From: Lapidilactobacillus achengensis
GTDB taxonomy: Bacteria > Bacillota > Bacilli > Lactobacillales > Lactobacillaceae
Assembly: GCF_003946655.1 (NCBI RefSeq)
Contig: NZ_RHOV01000013.1
Location: 1-64,000, forward strand
DNA: 64,000 bases
Direction: 5' to 3'
Shown piece by piece: positions 48,055 through 56,715 of this stretch (the first letter of the stretch is position 1; each line of letters begins with the position of its first letter). The notes under the pieces are model-generated. The model was not told the origin of the DNA, ran no database searches, and was given only the letters and a program-made list of their open reading frames with translations. The position numbers and the translations under genes were made by a program.

Positions 48055-49968
48055 ATGTCTAAAATTGAACCCAGATTATTCGATGAATTAAAAAAAGTAC
48101 TTGTCTCATTTGGGGACAAGTACTTCATTGGCAATGAATTAAATCGTTCAAAAGTTTCTGATGATTTACGTGCTTATGATGAAACTTTACTAGCAAAATT
48201 ATTTGAAATTGATTTTATTAAAAAGAATTATATTAAAGAAGTTGCGGGACAAAATTTATTTCAAATTGATCAACTTGAAGAAGCGATTCTTTACGATAAT
48301 TATTGGGATACGAGCTATACGAAATATGAAAATCTAGTTGGTTTAACGAGTAATGGTAAGTTTATTGAAGATAATCAAGACGTTGTTTTGGATTTTCCCT
48401 TTAAAGATGGTGTCTTAACAGCGAGTATGACCAAAGAAGATAATGATAACGGCTATGATGATGCGTTCTTAAATGAAGTCATTGAAAAAGATGAAATTGA
48501 TCGTTTGTTTGACAAGAAGATATTAAATCATGCAAAGAGATATGATATTGACGGGGAAAAGGTTACTGATTATTTTGATGCAGAAAAAGACAATTTAATT
48601 CTTAAGGGGAATAATCTTTTAGCACTACATACAATTCGAGATAAATTTGCTGGAAAAGTAAAATTGATCTATATTGATGTTCCATATAATACAGGAAAGG
48701 ACTCTTTTAGTTATAACGATAAATTTAGTCATTCAACTTGGCTGACATTTATCAAAAATAGACTTGAAATTGCTTGGGATCTATTGTCAGATGACGGAAC
48801 TATCTGGATTTCAATAGATGATAACGAGAGCCATTATTTAAAAGTATTAGCTGACGAAGTGTTTGGCCGAGATAACTTTTTGAATGAAATTGTCTGGCAA
48901 CGAGCATATGCACCTATTAATTTAAAAAAGACATTTTCAAAGAGCCATGATTATATTCAAGTCTATGCTAAAAATAACTCTTCTGACAAAGAGCTTAATA
49001 AGATTCCTCGGGATGATACTGCTAATGCAAGGTATAAGAATCCTGATAACGATCCACGTGGTCCATGGAAATCTTCTGATTTTTCTGTCGGTCCTGCGAT
49101 TGATAAAAATATATATGAAATTACCACTCCAACAGGAAGAAAAGTATTACCCCCTGATGGAAGAAGTTGGGTTTATTCACGAGAAAGATTTAAAGAACTA
49201 AGAGCTGATAATCGTGTTTATTTTGGGAAGGAAGGAAATTCAGTTCCTTCAACTAAAAAATTTCTTTCTGAAGTTAAGAATGGTGTAGTTGCACAAACAC
49301 TATGGACTTACCAAGAGGTTGGACATAATCAGGATGCTAAAAAGGAAATTAAAGCATTATTTGATGGTAAAGCATTATTTGGAACTCCAAAACCAGAGAA
49401 GCTTTTACAACGTATTTTGACAATTGGTTCTAACGAAGGTGATATCGTATTAGATTTCTTCATGGGATCAGCAACCACTCAAGCAGTGGCAATGAAGATG
49501 AATCGTCGCTTTATCGGTATTGAACAAATGGATTATATTAATAACGTTTCGGTTCCTCGTCTACAAAAGGTCATTGCTGGCGAACAAGGTGGTATTTCTA
49601 AAGATGTTAATTGGCAAGGTGGTGGTTCATTCGTCTATGCTGAATTGATGCAGAAAAATATGGGCTATTTGCAAGATATTATTTCTTCAAAAACTATCGG
49701 TGAATTACATGAAATCTATAATCGCATGTTATCCGGCGTAGAAGGGTCACAAGAACCTGCAGATATTTCTTTTAGGGCAGATTTAGATAAAATCGAGTGG
49801 GATGCAACAAAGGTTAAATTTGCTGATCAAAAACGCCTGTTGATTAAATTACTTGATAAAAATGGGCTGTACTATAACTACTCTGAAATCGATGATCGAA
49901 ATGTTCGCGAGTTTTTATCAGATCGTGATTATCAATTTAATCAAAGCTTTTATGAAGCAGGTGAGTAA
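48055..49968 (+). CDS. Type III restriction-modification methyltransferase subunit (Mod)
   Basis: 637 aa; sequence recognition and N6-adenine methylation. The catalytic motif IV reads D208-V-P-Y211 (IYIDVPYNTGKDSF) in place of the usual DPPY. AdoMet motif I is near the C-terminal half (VLDFFMGSATTQAVAMKMNRRFIGIEQ split, about 458-485), giving the beta-class order. The variable target region lies between them. No simple-sequence repeats that would cause phase variation were seen. Two bases separate it from res. Confidence 0.9.
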   Translation: MSKIEPRLFDELKKVLVSFGDKYFIGNELNRSKVSDDLRAYDETLLAKLFEIDFIKKNYIKEVAGQNLFQIDQLEEAILYDNYWDTSYTKYENLVGLTSNGKFIEDNQDVVLDFPFKDGVLTASMTKEDNDNGYDDAFLNEVIEKDEIDRLFDKKILNHAKRYDIDGEKVTDYFDAEKDNLILKGNNLLALHTIRDKFAGKVKLIYIDVPYNTGKDSFSYNDKFSHSTWLTFIKNRLEIAWDLLSDDGTIWISIDDNESHYLKVLADEVFGRDNFLNEIVWQRAYAPINLKKTFSKSHDYIQVYAKNNSSDKELNKIPRDDTANARYKNPDNDPRGPWKSSDFSVGPAIDKNIYEITTPTGRKVLPPDGRSWVYSRERFKELRADNRVYFGKEGNSVPSTKKFLSEVKNGVVAQTLWTYQEVGHNQDAKKEIKALFDGKALFGTPKPEKLLQRILTIGSNEGDIVLDFFMGSATTQAVAMKMNRRFIGIEQMDYINNVSVPRLQKVIAGEQGGISKDVNWQGGGSFVYAELMQKNMGYLQDIISSKTIGELHEIYNRMLSGVEGSQEPADISFRADLDKIEWDATKVKFADQKRLLIKLLDKNGLYYNYSEIDDRNVREFLSDRDYQFNQSFYEAGE

Positions 49969-49970
49969 TT

Positions 49971-52730
49971 ATGGCGAAGTCTAAAAAGAAAGATATTCAA
50001 TCATTGAAATTTCCTCTAGTGGAACAGGCTGAACACGCTGAAAAAGATTTATTTCAAGAAACCTGGGCAATACCTGAATATATTATAAATAACCTAGCTC
50101 ATACTTTGCGACCATATCAAGATAAGGCACTAAGTAATTATCGTTATACACAAACACAAATTAAGCCTAACCCACAACCTGTTTTGTTCAATATGGCAAC
50201 AGGTTCTGGAAAAACAGATTTAATGGCAGCTTTAATCTTGTATTTATATCAAGATCAAGGCTACACGAATTTCTTGTTTACCGTGAATACAAATTCGGTA
50301 TTGATGAAGACGAAAGATAATCTGATTAATGCTGGTAGCGATAAGTATCTCTTTAAAGACAAAATTGAGATTGATGGACAATATATTACGATTCAAGAAG
50401 TCAATCGCTATCCACGAATCAAACAAGCCAATACAATTTATCTTAAATTAGCAACGGTTCAGACAGTTTCAAATGATCTATTTACGGTTAAAGAAAATAC
50501 TATGGGCTTGAGTGATTACGAACAAGATCCAGTCGCAATCTTGGCTGATGAAGCCCATCATTATTCAGCAAGTACTAAATCTGAAAAAGAAGCAGAGCAT
50601 ACCTGGGAGTCAGCCATCAATAAAGTTTTAAATGCTAGAAATAATGAAGACAAAAAGAATTTGTTGCTAGAGTTTACAGCGACAGTCGATTTTGAGAAGA
50701 TGACTATTTATGATAAATATCGTGATAAGGTTGTGTATCGTTATCCTTTAAGCCGTTTTATGTATGATGGTTATTCTAAACAAGTGAAACGGATAGAAAC
50801 ATCAGCCAGCGATGAAGAAAAAATGCTAAATGTTGTTTTGCTTTCTCAGTTTAGAAAATATCGTGCTCAAATTGAAAATGTCACCAGTACCTTCAAACCA
50901 ATTATTATGTTTAAGTCGGCTAAAGTTGCTGTTTCTAAAAAGGCGAATGCTAAATTTAATGAAATGATTGCCAAGCTAACAGCCAAAGATTTACTAGCCT
51001 TTATTGAACGTCAACAATTGATGGATAGCAACGATAATGCAGTGCTCGAGCTTGCCTATAAATATTATTTAAAGAACAAGGAAGAATTAGGCAAAATTGT
51101 TCGCGAAATCAAACATGACTTTGATCCTAAAAATGTCTTAAATGCTAATGATGCTAGTGGTAATATGCTTGAAAAAGGTCAGTATGAGGCTTTAAATACC
51201 TTAGAAAGCCCCAATAATTTTTATCGGGTTGTTTTTGCAGTTGCCAAGCTTACTGAAGGCTGGGATGTCTTGAACTTATATGATATTGTTCGTATTAGTG
51301 AAGAGGCTGCAACCAATAAAAATGCCACGATGGTAGAGGCTCAACTAATTGGACGTGGTGCACGCTATTATCCCTTTGAAATAGATGGCAAAAAGAGTTA
51401 CAAGCGCAGATTTGATGATGATCCATCAAATAAACAGCTTATTTTAGAAACACTTCATTATCACACGATGAATGAGCCACAATATTTAAAACAGCTAGTT
51501 GGATCATTAAAGCAAATGGATTTGCCAACTGGTAAAGATAGTAAAAATCCACCTATTGAGATAAAAGTTAAACCTGAGTTTAAAAGAACCAATGCTTATC
51601 GCAATGGAAAAATTTATTATAATGAATCTGTTGACGTTCCTAGTAGTTACTTTGACAGTATTCAAAAGTATGGTATTGAACATAGAGTTGATCTTCAGCG
51701 TAATCTAAACTATGGTTCACGGGAAGTCAATTATTCAGCGTATTCAGCAAACGTTGAGACTAAAACGATTAGTGTTTCTAGATTTGATGATCGCTATGTT
51801 AAAAAGGCAATTCAAAAAATAGATTTTTATCAATTTTCAAATTTGAAACAGTATATTCCCAATCTTCAATCTATGGATGAGTTTATTTATGGAAGGAACT
51901 GGTTAAATGCTAGTCATCTAAGATTATTTTTAACAGTACCTGTTGAATATCGTGAAGCTAATTTGATCGCAGAAGAAATCTTGAAAGTCATCGTTGATCT
52001 TCTAAAAGAATATCAAGTTAAAATCCAATCAGGTTATGTTAAGCAGCGCGGAACTAATAACTTTATCGGGTATCCAATTAGGGAATATCTTAGTGATTAT
52101 AATAAACGCGTTCCAGAATATGACACTCAAACACAATTTGATAAAACGCAAGATATTAAAGTTTATCAAATGAAAGATGACGAATTTTATGTTTATGACA
52201 ATGCCATTGTAAACCGGCTTGAATATCAATTAATAGAACGAGTTAAAGCATATATTGAGGATTTAGAAGCTAAGTATGGTAAAGCAGTGTATCTGTTCCG
52301 TATGGATGAAACGATGCATCGAGAATCAGCTAAGAGTGAAAAACTGAAGTTACATCAATATCAAGAAAATCCTAAATATGGTATTCATCTGACCGGCTTC
52401 CAACCCGACTTTATTTTATTTCTTGAAGATACAAACGATTATTATTTCCAAATCTTTATTGAGCCTAAGGGAATGAGTGGCGAACGCTTTGAGAAAGAAT
52501 TATGGAAAGAAGAGCTTCTATTATATATGACAGATCATCATGCTGATATGGAATTTATGGACAATGAAAGCAATATTCAAATTAGTGGTTTAAAATTCTA
52601 TACTAATGGCGATGGACGTGGCACGATGGAACAGTTAAAAGAAATCACAAATATTACAGATGATATGGATCAAAAAAAGCAACCAGTAGATATGGTTGCT
52701 GAAAATGATGAAGATAATTTTTCTATGTAA
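49971..52730 (+). CDS. Type III restriction enzyme subunit (Res)
   Basis: 919 aa; ATP-dependent restriction subunit. SF2 helicase motifs: NMATGSGKTDLMA (I, about 78-90), ILADEAHHYS (II), EFTAT (III), VAKLTEGWDV (V) and QLIGRGARYYPF (VI). The C-terminal PD-(D/E)xK nuclease site is QPDFILFL followed by FIEPKG (about 805-835). Appears full length, so the system may be active, subject to the Mod motif IV variant. AT-rich like element 1. Confidence 0.92.
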   Translation: MAKSKKKDIQSLKFPLVEQAEHAEKDLFQETWAIPEYIINNLAHTLRPYQDKALSNYRYTQTQIKPNPQPVLFNMATGSGKTDLMAALILYLYQDQGYTNFLFTVNTNSVLMKTKDNLINAGSDKYLFKDKIEIDGQYITIQEVNRYPRIKQANTIYLKLATVQTVSNDLFTVKENTMGLSDYEQDPVAILADEAHHYSASTKSEKEAEHTWESAINKVLNARNNEDKKNLLLEFTATVDFEKMTIYDKYRDKVVYRYPLSRFMYDGYSKQVKRIETSASDEEKMLNVVLLSQFRKYRAQIENVTSTFKPIIMFKSAKVAVSKKANAKFNEMIAKLTAKDLLAFIERQQLMDSNDNAVLELAYKYYLKNKEELGKIVREIKHDFDPKNVLNANDASGNMLEKGQYEALNTLESPNNFYRVVFAVAKLTEGWDVLNLYDIVRISEEAATNKNATMVEAQLIGRGARYYPFEIDGKKSYKRRFDDDPSNKQLILETLHYHTMNEPQYLKQLVGSLKQMDLPTGKDSKNPPIEIKVKPEFKRTNAYRNGKIYYNESVDVPSSYFDSIQKYGIEHRVDLQRNLNYGSREVNYSAYSANVETKTISVSRFDDRYVKKAIQKIDFYQFSNLKQYIPNLQSMDEFIYGRNWLNASHLRLFLTVPVEYREANLIAEEILKVIVDLLKEYQVKIQSGYVKQRGTNNFIGYPIREYLSDYNKRVPEYDTQTQFDKTQDIKVYQMKDDEFYVYDNAIVNRLEYQLIERVKAYIEDLEAKYGKAVYLFRMDETMHRESAKSEKLKLHQYQENPKYGIHLTGFQPDFILFLEDTNDYYFQIFIEPKGMSGERFEKELWKEELLLYMTDHHADMEFMDNESNIQISGLKFYTNGDGRGTMEQLKEITNITDDMDQKKQPVDMVAENDEDNFSM

Positions 52731-52877
52731 AGAACACCAATGACTCGCATTATTTTGATAAAATCCCCACCATTTGAGTAAAAGCCATTCAAATTGAATG
52801 AGATTTAGTGAAGGTAATACTTAAGAAAAGCCTTGATATTAAAGGTTATTCCAACCTAGTGAAAATAGGTTCTAATA

Positions 52878-52930
52878 AACCAGGTCTTAAGAAAGCTCGT
52901 AAAGCTTCACAATTCTCAAAACGTTAATAT
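52878..52930 (+). repeat. att core copy 2 (junction of the two elements)
   Basis: Identical 53 bp to the rpsI 3' end. Its downstream 28 bp (TTTCCAGCATATCAATGTTTCGAACACT) also match copy 3 but not copy 1. Confidence 0.92.
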
Positions 52931-52951
52931 TTCCAGCATATCAATGTTTCG

Positions 52952-52985
52952 AACACTCACTAGATTATCTAGTGGGTGTTTTTTT
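52952..52985 (+). terminator. Terminator next to att copy 2
   Basis: AACACTCACTAG / CTAGTGGGTGTT stem of 12 with one G-U, loop ATTAT, then T7. Confidence 0.9.
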
Positions 52986-53048
52986 GGCTATCATATTAAA
53001 GTGTGAAATTGAAATTCTTTAGCGATCTGCCTATTGGTCAACGATTCT

Positions 53049-53057
53049 TGATATAAT
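53049..53057 (+). promoter_or_regulatory. Extended -10 promoter of the two-component genes
   Basis: TGATATAAT fits TGn-TATAAT exactly. No -35 match at standard distance. Confidence 0.6.
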
Positions 53058-53087
53058 AAGGGAACGATCGTGATTGGAAGTGTCCTG

Positions 53088-54407
53088 ATGATTTTAATAG
53101 ATGGTGCCTCGTATTTCTTTAAAGAATTATTTGATCTCTTGATGTTATTTATGCTGATTGCTCTGCTCACAGATATCCACCAAAAATCATTTTATTTTGC
53201 TTTATTCTTGTTTCTTTTTCCGCTCGTACTACTTTCTGTAACGGATGCACTTCTAACTGGGCTGGTATTAAGTACATTTGTTGTGATGCTAAGATTTAAA
53301 ACATGGCGAAAAAATGGCAAAAGAAAATTTTCAGAAATCTTTGGTCTTTTGCTTTCTTTGGCGATCTATAGCATTGTGCCACTCTTTTCATCGATGCTCG
53401 TATCTAAATCATTGGGACTCCACTTCAATGTTTTGAATGCGGATAATCCTTTACTAGTCCCTTTTCTAATTGGGATCGATTGGTTTCTATCAATTGTCAT
53501 TGCATTCATACTAAAATCCAAAGTGATAGAACGTTCAATTCCAATTGAGAATGTAAAGATTTATTGTTTGCAATTGGGCGTATTCCTGACATTTGTCTAT
53601 TTGTTTGGAGAAATATTAAGAAGAATGCAGGTTTTAGGAATTTTTCAAATTGTAATGGTCAGCTTTTTAGTGGCTCAATTTTCGGTCACGATATTCATGA
53701 CGTATCTAAAACTAAAAAAGAATCAGGAAAAAGCAGAATTAAGCAGTCTCAGAGCACAGATGGTGGTGATGAACACCTATACTGCCGAAATCGAAAGAAA
53801 TTATCAAGAATTACGCAAATTTCGCCACGACTATAAAAATATGCTACTAGCTCTGAAGACAACGCAAACTGGATCAAGTATCAATGAGGATTATTTAAAC
53901 CAGGTGATTGATTATTCCCATCAGATGATCGATCATAGCGTGATGCGTTTTTCTGGACTTAGCAACTTAAAAATAAGCCCAATAAAATCTTTGCTGGTGG
54001 TGAAGTTGGCCCATGCGGAACAACTCGGTTTGAAAGTGAACTTTGAATGTTTAGTTCCCCTAACAAAAATCAATCTGGACGAGGTAAAACTGGTTCGAAT
54101 ATTGGGTATATTGATTGACAATGCGGTGGAAGCGGCCCTTGGATCGGATGCAGGTATAGTAACGATCATTTTGATCGCGACGCGAGAGACTATTGAGATT
54201 TCAATCGAAAATTCATTTCAAGGTAAGCTACCTTCCTTATCAGCGATGAAAAGGGAAGGTTATAGCAATAAAGGAAAGGATAGAGGGCTCGGCTTGTCCA
54301 ATATTCAGGCTATCCTTGCTTCGAATAAGCAGGTGGACTTATCACATTATTCAAATCAGGGATTATTTGTTTCTGTATTGACCATTGGAAAGGGTGAATC
54401 AGTGTGA
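53088..54407 (+). CDS. AgrC/PlnB-type sensor histidine kinase (HPK10)
   Basis: About 439 aa. Six to seven N-terminal membrane helices (about 1-205) that would sense a peptide, a coiled linker (LKKNQEKAELSSLRAQM), the H-box ELRKFRHDYKNMLLALK with phosphoacceptor His (about residue 248), an N-box ILIDNAVEAAL, and G-box GLGLSNIQAIL. Start at ATG 53088 with GGAAGTG upstream; a GTG at 53070 lies too close to the transcription start. Overlaps the regulator gene by 4 bp. No peptide precursor gene is visible nearby. Confidence 0.88.
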   Translation: MILIDGASYFFKELFDLLMLFMLIALLTDIHQKSFYFALFLFLFPLVLLSVTDALLTGLVLSTFVVMLRFKTWRKNGKRKFSEIFGLLLSLAIYSIVPLFSSMLVSKSLGLHFNVLNADNPLLVPFLIGIDWFLSIVIAFILKSKVIERSIPIENVKIYCLQLGVFLTFVYLFGEILRRMQVLGIFQIVMVSFLVAQFSVTIFMTYLKLKKNQEKAELSSLRAQMVVMNTYTAEIERNYQELRKFRHDYKNMLLALKTTQTGSSINEDYLNQVIDYSHQMIDHSVMRFSGLSNLKISPIKSLLVVKLAHAEQLGLKVNFECLVPLTKINLDEVKLVRILGILIDNAVEAALGSDAGIVTIILIATRETIEISIENSFQGKLPSLSAMKREGYSNKGKDRGLGLSNIQAILASNKQVDLSHYSNQGLFVSVLTIGKGESV

Positions 54408-55162
54408 CATTACCCATTATTCTTTGCGAAGACGATATTGCTTTAATGTCGCATTACAAAGCAATCATCGAGAATTGGATCATGATCAATGATTATGATA
54501 TGCGGTTGGTTCTAGCAGCGACTGATCCGGCTGAAGTTTTATTATATCTATCCCAGAACCAGCTAACAAATAGTTTGTATTTCCTAGATATTGATTTGGG
54601 GAAACAGTTAGATGGGATCGATGTCGCACAGCAAGTCAGAAAGGATAACGAGTTTGCCCAAATCGTCTTTATAACTGCTCATCAAGAGTTGGCCCTTGAG
54701 ACCTTAAAACGGCAAATAGCGCCTTTAGATTATATTGTCAAAGACGACCGAAATGAAAAAATTCAAATTGAAACTGTTTTAGATGGCCGTCACCAGCAAG
54801 TCTTCGTGGATCACCGGCCCAACGATCGTCATTTATCATTTATGATTGGTACAAGAAATTTCAGAGTCGACTTAACGGCAATTTACTTTTTAGAAACGTC
54901 CGTCACACCCCACAAGGTGATTTTATACGGTGAAAATATGATGTATGAGTTTTATGGAAAAATGAATAATTTAGAAGAAGAGTATCCTGAATTGCTGCGT
55001 GTTCACAAGTCGTTCTTGATCAATCCGAATAAGGTTACGGCCGTTGATTATAAAAGTCGAACGATATTTTTTCCTGAGGAATATTCTTGTTCTTTCCCTT
55101 TAGTGAAGGCCAAAATACTCAAAAAGCACTTTGACAGAATTGGAAGTATCATTCATAAATAG
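54404..55162 (+). CDS. AgrA-type response regulator (receiver + LytTR)
   Basis: 252 aa. Receiver domain with acidic pocket CEDD (8-11), phosphoacceptor Asp in YFLDIDLG (about 65-72) and FITAHQE. C-terminal LytTR DNA-binding domain (about 140-245; ETSVTPHKVILYGENMMYEF, LLRVHKSFLINPNKV). GTG start overlapping the kinase stop (GTGA). Targets are likely direct repeats near element 2 promoters. Confidence 0.9.
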   Translation: MTLPIILCEDDIALMSHYKAIIENWIMINDYDMRLVLAATDPAEVLLYLSQNQLTNSLYFLDIDLGKQLDGIDVAQQVRKDNEFAQIVFITAHQELALETLKRQIAPLDYIVKDDRNEKIQIETVLDGRHQQVFVDHRPNDRHLSFMIGTRNFRVDLTAIYFLETSVTPHKVILYGENMMYEFYGKMNNLEEEYPELLRVHKSFLINPNKVTAVDYKSRTIFFPEEYSCSFPLVKAKILKKHFDRIGSIIHK

Positions 55163-55561
55163 GAACTGACTGGGCTGTGACTCAGACGATCTACCAAATT
55201 AATATCTAAGGTCCTAGCTTTGCAAGCATTCTCACTCAAGACCAAAATAGCAAAAGTGGGATACTGCTTCTCATTCAGGACAGAATAGCAACATCTTGAG
55301 ACATCTGTTCCCAATAGATCAATCTGAATGATATATTGCTATTGTCATACAAATTCTAAAGGCAGGTTTGAAATACCAAAAAGGTCGAAATTCAAACAGG
55401 CAAATATTGGCAGGCGAGATTGATTTAGAAATGATCGTCACTAGTTGTGTGGCAGACAGATTAGTCGGTTGTCTTGGGTGGAAAGCTAATTTGAAATAGA
55501 CTTAGATGCTTGGTTGGGCAGCTCAGGACTAGTTTTACAAGAATGGCCTATTTAAGGGGGG
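55163..55561 (+). other. Gene-poor region after the response regulator
   Basis: 400 bp without a supported gene. TTCTCACTCAAGACCAAAATAGCAA (55229) and TTCTCATTCAGGACAGAATAGCAAC (55268) form an imperfect direct repeat at a 39-bp period. Tiny frames encode no double-glycine or AgrD-like peptide. It may hold a decayed peptide gene. Confidence 0.6.
55229..55293 (+). repeat. Imperfect direct repeat, period 39 bp
   Basis: About 25-bp units sharing TTCTCAyTCArGAC and AATAGCAA. Possible binding sites for the LytTR regulator, though the spacing differs from the usual 21-22 bp. Confidence 0.45.
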
Positions 55562-55921
55562 ATGATGATGACGAATAGTCAAAAAAAGGATATATTTTCA
55601 ACAGTCATGATCGCAATTATCGGACTTGCTGTCATTTACTTGATAAAGAGACGATTGAATGCATTCTCTTTATCAATATTTTCAATCGTTGTAGTAATCT
55701 CAACAACCTTACCAGCACAAATTCGCAAAAGAAAACAGCGAAGATTAATAACTGTTCTTCTAAATCAAAACAATACGACTATACTGGAAGAGATATATAA
55801 AGCAACTCAAATAACTCAAAATCAATTAAAGCATTACCAGATATTAGGCGATGGAATATCAGCGGCAAATCTCTATAAAATCGAAGCAATCATATTATTT
55901 CAGTCTGATCTCAAAAAATAA
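55562..55921 (+). CDS. Small membrane protein of element 2, unknown
   Basis: About 117-119 aa. Two N-terminal membrane helices (about 14-30 and 36-50) then a basic stretch RKRKQRR and a soluble helical C terminus. AAGGGGGG precedes three consecutive ATG codons (55562, 55565, 55568). Last gene of element 2; could be an immunity- or export-associated protein, but no family is recognised. Confidence 0.65.
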   Translation: MMMTNSQKKDIFSTVMIAIIGLAVIYLIKRRLNAFSLSIFSIVVVISTTLPAQIRKRKQRRLITVLLNQNNTTILEEIYKATQITQNQLKHYQILGDGISAANLYKIEAIILFQSDLKK

Positions 55922-56067
55922 AACTCACTTCTTCTGGCTTTAGCGATTGATCGAGACGGCCTTGGTAAGTAACGCTTCTGTGTTTCTGTGGTTTCTATAT
56001 GGATCCTAAAATTCGTTAAATCAGCAACTTCGATATTTTCTAACTTGATTAAAATAGCTGAATTGCC

Positions 56068-56120
56068 AACCAGGTCTTAAGAAAGCTCGTAAAGCTTCAC
56101 AATTCTCAAAACGTTAATAT
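56068..56120 (+). repeat. attR: att core copy 3
   Basis: Identical 53 bp to rpsI 3' end. Sequence to its right should be the original chromosomal flank of rpsI. Confidence 0.9.
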
Positions 56121-56141
56121 TTCCAGCATATCAATGTTTCG

Positions 56142-56177
56142 AACACTTCGCGTTTTACAATGCGAAGTGTTTTTTTG
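56142..56177 (+). terminator. Presumed original rpsI terminator, displaced by about 15.9 kb
   Basis: AACACTTCGC / GCGAAGTGTT, 10-bp perfect stem, loop GTTTTACAAT, then T7. It follows att copy 3. Confidence 0.88.
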
Positions 56178-56218
56178 TTTTCTGATCCCGGGAGCTGGTG
56201 GCTTAGGTTTAGTTTTCG

Positions 56219-56234
56219 GGGTCTAGAATTTTTG
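56219..56234 (+). repeat. Solo 16-bp repeat GGGTCTAGAATTTTTG
   Basis: Same 16-mer as at 34500-34515 and at the IS right end, again just past a terminator. Confidence 0.65.
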
Positions 56235-56269
56235 ATTAGCTGGAATGAACGACTTCTGCCTTTTCTTCA

Positions 56270-56300
56270 TAAAAAAACCTCATCAATAATATGATGAGGC
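56270..56300 (-). terminator. Minus-strand terminator for the small membrane gene
   Basis: Minus strand CCTCATCA / TGATGAGG with loop ATATTAT-like, then T7. Confidence 0.88.
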
Positions 56301-56454
56301 CAATGTAGGTGATTGGGGACGGAAACAGAATCCGTCGATTGCGTAGGTGCTGACTGCTGACTCAACTAGGTAATCGTGCAAATTAGGCTAGATGAAAATA
56401 GCGGAATAATTTGATAATTGTCGTGTCGCTAATAGGAAATCATCTCTATGCAGG

Positions 56455-56715
56455 TTAAAAACTAAGATACGAGATGATTAGGACGACAAACCACAATGCC
56501 GAAATTGAAAAAAAGACATTTCTGATGACCAAGGAGTTGATTTTGGTCATTATGGGATCTGACAACAAAAATAACGCCAGCGGTGGGATAAAGTTTTGGA
56601 CAATTGAAAATATCTGCTTAAATGACGTGGTACTATAATTGATTTGGAGGAGACTTAATAGAATTCCCAAGATGAATAGGCAACTGATGATGATTCTTTT
56701 AACTTTCTCTGACAT
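56455..56715 (-). CDS. Small membrane protein, unknown
   Basis: 86 aa from ATG 56715 (MSEKVKRIIIS), with AAGGAG upstream. Three predicted membrane helices (about 7-23, 38-54, 62-84). No family recognised. A good terminator follows about 150 bp downstream. First gene outside element 2. Confidence 0.65.
   Translation of the reverse strand: MSEKVKRIIISCLFILGILLSLLQINYSTTSFKQIFSIVQNFIPPLALFLLSDPIMTKINSLVIRNVFFSISALWFVVLIISYLSF

Larger units (their letters stand above)
40193..52930 (+). mobile_element. Integrated element 1 at rpsI (integrative mobilizable-like element)
   Basis: Bounded by 53-bp direct repeats of the rpsI 3' end. Contents from left: IS insertion, tyrosine integrase, excisionase, HUH/SF3 Rep, FtsK-like ATPase, two small genes (all leftward), then rightward a 254-aa unknown and type III Mod/Res. 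AT-rich compared with flanking ribosomal genes. There is no type IV secretion set, so if it moves it would use a helper. The Rep and FtsK-like pair suggest transfer or replication in excised circular form. Confidence 0.85.
52731..53087 (+). other. Junction region between elements 1 and 2
   Basis: About 350 bp holding 147 bp of unassigned AT-rich sequence, the second att core (52878-52930), a terminator (52952-52985) and the kinase promoter (53049-53057). No gene. Confidence 0.75.
52878..56120 (+). mobile_element. Integrated element 2, cis-mobilizable-like remnant
   Basis: About 3.2 kb between att copies 2 and 3, with a quorum-sensing-type two-component system and a small membrane protein but no integrase or transfer gene. 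Tandem location next to an element with a matching integrase fits the CIME model of accretion. Confidence 0.75.
55922..56454. other. Region spanning the right end of element 2
   Basis: 530 bp without a gene: 146 bp of element 2, att copy 3 (56068-56120), the native rpsI terminator (56142-56177), a solo IS-end-like 16-mer (56219-56234), and a minus-strand terminator (56270-56300). Confidence 0.75.

Noticed and set aside
48055-52730. Phase-variable mod gene
   Set aside because: No homopolymer or short tandem repeat tract able to shift the frame was seen in mod.
55322-55510. Peptide pheromone or bacteriocin precursor behind the response regulator
   Set aside because: Tiny frames (for example near 55332 and 55431) lack a ribosome binding site, a double-glycine leader and an AgrD-like motif.
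40193-56120. Prophage
   Set aside because: No capsid, terminase, portal, tail or lysis genes are present; contents fit small integrative elements.
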